Source: an uncultured Clostridiaceae bacterium
GTDB taxonomy: Bacteria; Bacillota; Clostridia; TANB77; CAG-508
Length of the DNA stretch: 18,880 nt
Assembly (NCBI GenBank): GCA_958402495.1
Contig: CATXTS010000024.1
Coordinates: 1-18,880 of the forward strand
Reading direction: 5' to 3'
Part shown: positions 15,208-18,880 of the stretch, one piece after another
How the letters are laid out: the number at the start of each line of letters is the position of its first letter
Position numbering within the stretch: position 1 is the stretch's first letter
Program-made: the position numbers and the translations under genes
The notes under the pieces: generated by a model
The model's input: only the letters and a program-made list of their open reading frames with translations
What the model was told of the DNA's origin: nothing
Database searches by the model: none

Positions 15208-15675
15208 TCAGCACAGATACTCAAGAATAAGTAGCAAGTACAATGCTTCTGCCTGCTCTATTCTTTGAGTAAAAGTGGTATTCCAATATAAAACGGAGTA
15301 ATTGGAACAAAAAGCTAGTAATTGCTTTTCTGTTTTAGAAAGACGAATAGACATTTTAGAAAGTTTCTTAGAAAGTCTTTTTGCGTTTTTCTCAAACTGT
15401 TTAACAGAAATGTCATTACCGCTAAAGTGCCAAGCTTCATATCCAAAAGCAAAAAGGAAGCTTTTATAAGAAAATTTGTTTAATTGAAAATGGTAAAATT
15501 TCCAATTAGCCCCTTCGGGATTTAAAGTAACATGCTCTACAAAGGGAATGTATTTCTTATTACAGGAATTCTTAGTAAAACTTCCTATCAGATTTTGAAT
15601 AGGAGGAGCATTTTCTATATAAGAAATGAAAGAATAATACTCCTTAGCATCATGCCGCTCTTTTGTTAAAAGCAT
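15208..15675 (-). CDS. Unrecognised 155-residue protein
   Basis: I do not recognise this protein. It is basic, soluble-looking and has no signal peptide or clear membrane helix. The N-terminal half contains aromatic-rich segments (PFVEHVTLNPEG, WKFYHFQLNKF, FAFGYEAWHFSG). The middle (about residues 92-117) has repeated Lys/Ser/Leu, for example RLSKKLSKMSIRLSK, likely an amphipathic helix. The C-terminus is helical with LYLLLILEYLC. It is called real because AAGGAGG (15691-15685) sits 9 bases before the ATG, a near-perfect promoter lies upstream and a good terminator lies downstream. It is divergent from the S66 peptidase gene, with -35 boxes only 8 bases apart, so the two may be co-regulated. 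Confidence 0.7.
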   Translation of the reverse strand: MLLTKERHDAKEYYSFISYIENAPPIQNLIGSFTKNSCNKKYIPFVEHVTLNPEGANWKFYHFQLNKFSYKSFLFAFGYEAWHFSGNDISVKQFEKNAKRLSKKLSKMSIRLSKTEKQLLAFCSNYSVLYWNTTFTQRIEQAEALYLLLILEYLC

Positions 15676-15723
15676 TTTTGTAATCCTCCTTATTGGATGG
15701 TTTGTTTTAAACTAATTAATAAA

Positions 15724-15752
15724 ATTATATCAAATCTACATAAAAATGTCAA
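15724..15752 (-). promoter_or_regulatory. Consensus minus-strand promoter of the 155-residue protein gene
   Basis: On the minus strand, a perfect TTGACA (15752-15747), 17 bp, and a perfect TATAAT (15729-15724). Confidence 0.85.
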
Positions 15753-15760
15753 AAAAATAA

Positions 15761-15789
15761 TTGACAGATAAAGATTGGTGTGCTAAAAT
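15761..15789 (+). promoter_or_regulatory. Promoter of the S66 peptidase leader
   Basis: TTGACA (15761-15766), a 17-bp gap and TAAAAT (15784-15789) with a TGC extended -10. Its -35 box is 8 bases from that of the divergent promoter. Confidence 0.82.
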
Positions 15790-15930
15790 AAATTCCATCT
15801 TAGGAGTGTACCTAGAGAAAAGAAAAAATCTCAAGCGGTACAAAAGTACAAAAATAGGTACTTACACGGAAATAGGATAGAAAGCCTATGGAGGAGTCTT
15901 AAATGATTTTTTCCATGAGGCTTTTTTGAT
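15790..15930 (+). promoter_or_regulatory. Structured attenuator leader of unassigned class
   Basis: Between the promoter and the S66 gene lies about 170 bases of leader with several possible helices. GTACCTA (15808-15814) pairs with TAGGTAC (15855-15861). This closes two small hairpins: GAGA/TCTC (15815-15818 with 15829-15832) and GTAC-AAAA-GTAC (15838-15849). A further ATAGG/CCTAT hairpin (15872-15876 with 15885-15889) would steal the 5' arm of the terminator at 15881-15927. This is the layout of a riboswitch or protein-controlled attenuator. It has no T-box core, and I do not recognise TPP, SAM, lysine, purine, c-di-GMP, guanidine or other common aptamer motifs in it. Confidence 0.55.
15881..15927 (+). 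terminator. Intrinsic terminator inside the S66 leader
   Basis: AAAGCCTATGGA (15881-15892) pairs with 15912-15924, with one bulged G (15917). A run of six T (15922-15927) follows. It lies before the start codon, so transcription of the S66 gene must pass it. Confidence 0.78.
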
Positions 15931-15963
15931 TTTCTAATTCAAAATAGAAAGGGGAATTTAAAA

Positions 15964-16953
15964 ATGATACCAGAAAAATTAAAAATAGGTGATGAAATAA
16001 GAGTTGTAGCACCATCTAGAAGTATGCAAATAATAGGGGAGACATCTGTAAAACAGGCTATAAAAGCATTAGAAGAATTAGGATTTAAAGTTACCTTTGG
16101 CAAACATGTAAATGAGGTTATGGATGAAGCCTATATGTGTGCTTCTATACAAGATAGAGTAGAAGATTTACAGGAGGCATTTACAGATAAACAAGTAAAG
16201 GCAATTTTAACAGTTATTGGAGGTTTTAATGTAAATCAAATTTTAGACTATTTAGATTACGAGACTATACGCCAGAACCCTAAAATAATATGTGGTCTTT
16301 CCGATATTACAGCCCTAACGAATGCCATTTATGCAAAAACTGGCTTGGTAACCTATAGTGGACCACATTTTTCTACTTTTGGTATGAAAAAAGGTATCGA
16401 TTACATAGTAGACTATTTTAAAAAAATGTTTATGTCAAAAGAAGAAATAACCATAGAAGCTTCTAAAGAGTGGAGTAATGACGCATGGTTTATAGACCAA
16501 GAAAATAGAAATTTTTATCCTAATGAAGGAATGCATATTATACAAGAAGGAGAAGCACAAGGAACTATTATCGGTGGAAATTTATGTACTTTAAATCTAT
16601 TACAAGGAACAGACTATATGCCAGATTTAACGGATAGTATTTTATTTCTAGAAGATGATGGGGAAGAAGAAGAGCACTTTTTTGTTACTTTTGATAGAGA
16701 TTTACAATCTTTATTACATAGTGCAAGAGGAAAAATGGTTAAAGGTATTGTTTTTGGAAGAGCAGAAAAGGTTTGTCAGATGACAAATGAAAAGTGGGAA
16801 ACTTTTGTAAAGATAAGACCAGAACTAAAAGGAATACCCGTTATATGTAATGCAGATTTTGGTCATACCACACCTATTTTTACATTTCCAATAGGTGGAG
16901 CCGCTAGCTTACAGGTAAAAGAAGAAAAAATAGAATTAAAGATAAAGGGGTAG
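15964..16953 (+). CDS. S66-family serine peptidase (LD-carboxypeptidase / MccF-like)
   Basis: The family includes LdcA, which trims the D-Ala from tetrapeptides of cell-wall muropeptides, and MccF, which inactivates microcin C-type aminoacyl-nucleotide antibiotics. The 329-residue protein has the N-terminal family block KIGDEIRVVAPSRS, the TVIGGFN strand, the nucleophile Ser113 in GLSDIT, Glu230 in LFLEDD and His301 in NADFGHTTP. This forms the Ser-Glu-His triad of S66. There is no signal peptide, so it is cytoplasmic. The overall look, with FLEDDGEE and a long insert around residues 160-200, seems closer to MccF-like members than to LdcA. This is inference. AAAGGGG lies about 8 bases before the ATG. 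Expression depends on the attenuator leader, and a GNAT gene follows after 6 bases. Confidence 0.88.
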   Translation: MIPEKLKIGDEIRVVAPSRSMQIIGETSVKQAIKALEELGFKVTFGKHVNEVMDEAYMCASIQDRVEDLQEAFTDKQVKAILTVIGGFNVNQILDYLDYETIRQNPKIICGLSDITALTNAIYAKTGLVTYSGPHFSTFGMKKGIDYIVDYFKKMFMSKEEITIEASKEWSNDAWFIDQENRNFYPNEGMHIIQEGEAQGTIIGGNLCTLNLLQGTDYMPDLTDSILFLEDDGEEEEHFFVTFDRDLQSLLHSARGKMVKGIVFGRAEKVCQMTNEKWETFVKIRPELKGIPVICNADFGHTTPIFTFPIGGAASLQVKEEKIELKIKG

Positions 16954-16959
16954 AAGGAC

Positions 16960-17520
16960 ATGAAATATTTTAAAAAATTAGAAGGTGAAAATATTTATTT
17001 ATCTCCTAGAAGTGAGGAGGATGTAGAACTATTTACAAAATGGATGAATGATTTTGAAACAACCGATTATATAGGAAGAAGTGCACAGACTATGACAATA
17101 GAAGCAGAAAAAGAATATTTACAAAATACGTATCGTCAAGAGGCAGATTTTGTCATAGTAAAGCAAGAAAATGACCAATTAATAGGCAGTATATCTTTAA
17201 AGGATATAAACCATTTACATCGTACAGCCACATTGGGTATTTTTATTGGAGACAAGGATAGCAGGAGTCAAGGTTATGGAACAGAGGCCATTTGTTTATT
17301 ATTAGAGTATGCATTTTCTTATTTAAACTTAAACAATGTTATGCTATGGGTTATGGAATTTAATGAAAGAGCGATTCATTGTTATCAAAAATGTGGTTTT
17401 CAAGAAGCAGGCAGAAGAAGAAAATGTCTTTTTCTAAATGGACATTATTATGATAAGCTACAAATGGATATATTGGCAGAAGAGTTTACAGGAAAGTGTA
17501 TAAAAAACAAATGTATCTAA
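16960..17520 (+). CDS. GNAT N-acetyltransferase, RimJ/RimL-like
   Basis: The 186-residue protein transfers an acetyl group from acetyl-CoA to an amine. Its substrate is unknown. Features are the N-terminal ENIYLSPRSEEDVELFTKWMND typical of the Acetyltransf_3 group, and the acetyl-CoA loop RSQGYGTEA (102-110). NERAIHCYQKCGF (135-147) and the RimL-type ending FLNGHYYDKLQMDILAEEF follow. AGAAGGA lies just before the ATG. The gap to the S66 gene is only 6 bases, so the two form an operon. This pairing recalls microcin C immunity, where both MccF-type peptidases and GNAT acetylation (MccE-like) protect the cell. The link here is inference only. Directly after the stop, in the same frame, lies the tail of another GNAT. 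Confidence 0.85.
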   Translation: MKYFKKLEGENIYLSPRSEEDVELFTKWMNDFETTDYIGRSAQTMTIEAEKEYLQNTYRQEADFVIVKQENDQLIGSISLKDINHLHRTATLGIFIGDKDSRSQGYGTEAICLLLEYAFSYLNLNNVMLWVMEFNERAIHCYQKCGFQEAGRRRKCLFLNGHYYDKLQMDILAEEFTGKCIKNKCI

Positions 17521-17622
17521 ACGGAAGCAGCAGAAGATACAAATCCAATTAGCAATCATGTTTATGAATTCATTGGATATAAAAAAATAGCTAACCAAGA
17601 AAGTATTTGCTTTTTGTCATGA
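17521..17622 (+). pseudogene. C-terminal fragment of a second GNAT acetyltransferase
   Basis: In the same frame as the intact GNAT gene and directly after its TAA, 33 codons read TEAAEDTNPISNHVYEFIG and on to TGA at 17620-17622. The core TNPISNHVYEFIGYKK is the well-known 'NPxSNxIYxxIGY' ending of one GNAT branch. The upstream gene already has its own full-length C-terminus, so this is the relic of a tandem second GNAT gene lost by an internal deletion. The last few residues of the first protein (KNKCI) may derive from it. Confidence 0.75.
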
Positions 17623-17671
17623 AAATGTAATATAAAAGTAAAGAAATAGTAATATGTTTTTACCAGAAGCG

Positions 17672-17680
17672 TGATATAAT
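17672..17680 (+). promoter_or_regulatory. Extended -10 promoter of the 284-residue protein gene
   Basis: TGATATAAT (17672-17680) is a perfect -10 with a TGn extension. No good -35 box lies at 17 bp, which is tolerated by extended -10 promoters. Confidence 0.6.
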
Positions 17681-17711
17681 ATAAAAACAGTTTATTAAAA
17701 AAGGTGAAAAT

Positions 17712-18566
17712 ATGGACGAAAATGAAAGAAATATTGTAGAGGATGTAGAATTAAATAAGATAGAAGAAGTTGTAGAAATACAAAAACAAACGCTAGAATT
17801 GTCTGTAAAAGAACAAATAGAACAAGAATTAGAAAAAGTAAAGAAACCATCTGAAGCAATGGCTCTTTATAAAAAAGCCAAACAAGCCCTAGAACAAGCA
17901 AATATTGATGAGAATTATTATAAGTATGTAGAAAATACGTTAGAAGATAAGGTTTTTTGTGATGCTAAATTTAATATTTTGCGTGCTAGTGTCTTATTAG
18001 AGGTGGTTTGTCCTGCTCTTGGCAATATAGAAGATTTTCATCTTGAAAATTTAGCAATCGAAACGATAGGTTCTCATTTTGAAGAAAAAGAAAATTATAT
18101 TGATAAAATTTGTACCTATGGACATGAATTTATTTGTTTGTTTGGTATAAGTGAAACCCATCCAGATAAAGTCCTAGCATATCAAGAAAGAAAATTTACA
18201 AGACAAGATATGATTGAAGCTGTAAGAGCCCAATATGAAGAAGGTAAAAAGATTCAATTGCATCAATATGATGAATATTATATTGGTATAGAAGAAGATA
18301 GACTGAAAGTTTTCTCAGAAAGAAAAATAACTTCTTTAATGAAAGTAGAGGAAACACCTTTTGATAAGATAAAATCTAGGATAGCTAATTTCTTGAACAA
18401 GAATCCTTTTGCTAAAAAGAAATATTTACCAGCTATTGTCTTGGTATATGATACCAATCCTAATCGTTTAAAAGATTTTGAACATCAAAGTAAGTTTGAT
18501 GCTAGAAGTAGAATGAAAGTGTTATTAAATAGAGAACGAGAAGTTACTAGAAATACTTCTTTATAG
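17712..18566 (+). CDS. Unrecognised 284-residue protein
   Basis: I do not recognise this protein. Its N-terminal 60 residues or so are acidic and coiled-coil-like, with repeated Glu, Lys, Leu and Ile. A short helical repeat follows (AMALYKKAKQALEQA), then a mixed region with KFNILRASVLLEVVCPALG and GHEFICLFG. The C-terminal part is Lys/Arg-rich: KITSLMKVEETPFDKIKSRIANF, then NPFAKKKYLPAIVLVYDTNPN. No membrane helix or signal peptide is obvious, so it is probably cytoplasmic. AAGGTG (17700-17705) lies 6 bases before the ATG. It has its own promoter and a terminator, so it forms a single-gene unit. No neighbour indicates a role. Confidence 0.75.
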   Translation: MDENERNIVEDVELNKIEEVVEIQKQTLELSVKEQIEQELEKVKKPSEAMALYKKAKQALEQANIDENYYKYVENTLEDKVFCDAKFNILRASVLLEVVCPALGNIEDFHLENLAIETIGSHFEEKENYIDKICTYGHEFICLFGISETHPDKVLAYQERKFTRQDMIEAVRAQYEEGKKIQLHQYDEYYIGIEEDRLKVFSERKITSLMKVEETPFDKIKSRIANFLNKNPFAKKKYLPAIVLVYDTNPNRLKDFEHQSKFDARSRMKVLLNREREVTRNTSL

Positions 18567-18576
18567 AAAAATAAAC

Positions 18577-18610
18577 AAAATAAGCCAGCATGAATGCTGA
18601 CTTATTTTTG
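18577..18610. terminator. Terminator between convergent genes
   Basis: AAAATAAG (18577-18584) pairs with CTTATTTT (18601-18608), with an inner CAGCA/TGCTG helix (18586-18590 with 18595-18599), one mismatch and a TGAA loop. Because the arms are A/T-rich, it works in both directions. Confidence 0.78.
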
Positions 18611-18650
18611 CTAATGGCGAGAAAATTAATAGTTACAAAGAATATGCTCT

Positions 18651-18880
18651 TTATCGGATAATTAAAACATCACCGACAAAAAGCTGGTTAGAATCCGTAA
18701 TTCCATTTCTTTCGGCAAGTTCAGAAATAGAAATATTAAATTTCTCTGCTATTGCCGATAATGTCTCATCTTCAGAAACCTCGTATAGGTTGAAGTTGAG
18801 TTTAATGGAGCACCATTCTTCATTGCTAAAAGATAACTCCATAAAAATAGGAATTCCCTTTTTCTGGATGTCCTCTATAA
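18651..18880 (-). CDS. LysM-domain protein, C-terminal part (5' end outside window)
   Basis: The minus-strand frame is open to the window edge, so this is a partial gene. The first visible ATG (18842) is probably internal, because the upstream codons read IEDIQKKGIPIF without a stop. The C-terminal half is a LysM module beginning FNLYEVSEDETLSAIAEKF, continuing with ISELAERNGI, and ending LFVGDVLIIR. LysM binds peptidoglycan or chitin-type glycans, or can be a structural module in spore-coat and phage baseplate proteins. Which of these applies cannot be told from the fragment. It ends at the shared terminator with the convergent 284-residue protein gene. Confidence 0.78.
   Translation of the reverse strand, partial: IEDIQKKGIPIFMELSFSNEEWCSIKLNFNLYEVSEDETLSAIAEKFNISISELAERNGITDSNQLFVGDVLIIR

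Noticed and set aside
15790..15963. Assignment of the S66 leader to T-box, SAM, TPP, lysine, purine or c-di-GMP classes
   Set aside because: The diagnostic core motifs of these classes were looked for and not found. The leader is left unassigned.

Overview
The window is AT-rich chromosomal DNA from a low-GC Bacillota, most likely a gut-type member of the Clostridia. The clues are a single-chain bacterial/eukaryal-type glycyl-tRNA synthetase behind a T-box leader, a pyruvate phosphate dikinase, strong Shine-Dalgarno sites, sigma-A promoters (TTGACA-17-TATAAT) and many intrinsic terminators. No rRNA, tRNA or CRISPR array was seen. The assignment is an inference from gene content and composition.

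Layout, left to right. (1) 1-3474: the end of an HD-domain hydrolase gene, then a yybP-ykoY (Mn2+) riboswitch with a terminator switch. It controls a P-type cation ATPase whose last membrane helix is cut by an apparent one-base frameshift. (2) 3475-4731: an IS200-like element (tnpA only, with hairpin ends) abuts a headless remnant of an AAA/DUF4143 ATPase gene. (3) 4778-5791: galE. (4) 5792-6478: a long gene-free region with a dense DnaA-box cluster and a set of TGTCA motifs, then the promoter and T-box leader of the glycyl-tRNA synthetase gene (6479-7864). (5) 8028-15134: an MFS transporter, a convergent alpha/beta hydrolase of higher GC, pyruvate phosphate dikinase, and a two-gene operon of a DUF5662-type protein and a second MFS transporter that is a paralogue of the first. 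(6) 15208-17622: an unrecognised minus-strand gene faces away from an S66 (LD-carboxypeptidase/MccF-like) peptidase gene. The peptidase has a structured leader ending in a terminator that I cannot assign to a known class. A GNAT acetyltransferase follows, with the tail of a second, lost GNAT gene read in the same frame. (7) 17712-18880: an unrecognised 284-residue protein and the C-terminal part of a LysM protein on the minus strand.

Most genes are single transcription units with their own promoter and terminator. The clear multi-gene units are DUF5662-MFS (4-base overlap) and S66 peptidase-GNAT (6-base gap). RNA-based control is prominent: a metal riboswitch, a T-box and the unassigned attenuator leader. 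The points most worth following are that unassigned leader, the DnaA-box cluster far from any dnaA gene, and the riboswitch evidence that the 'calcium' ATPase handles manganese.
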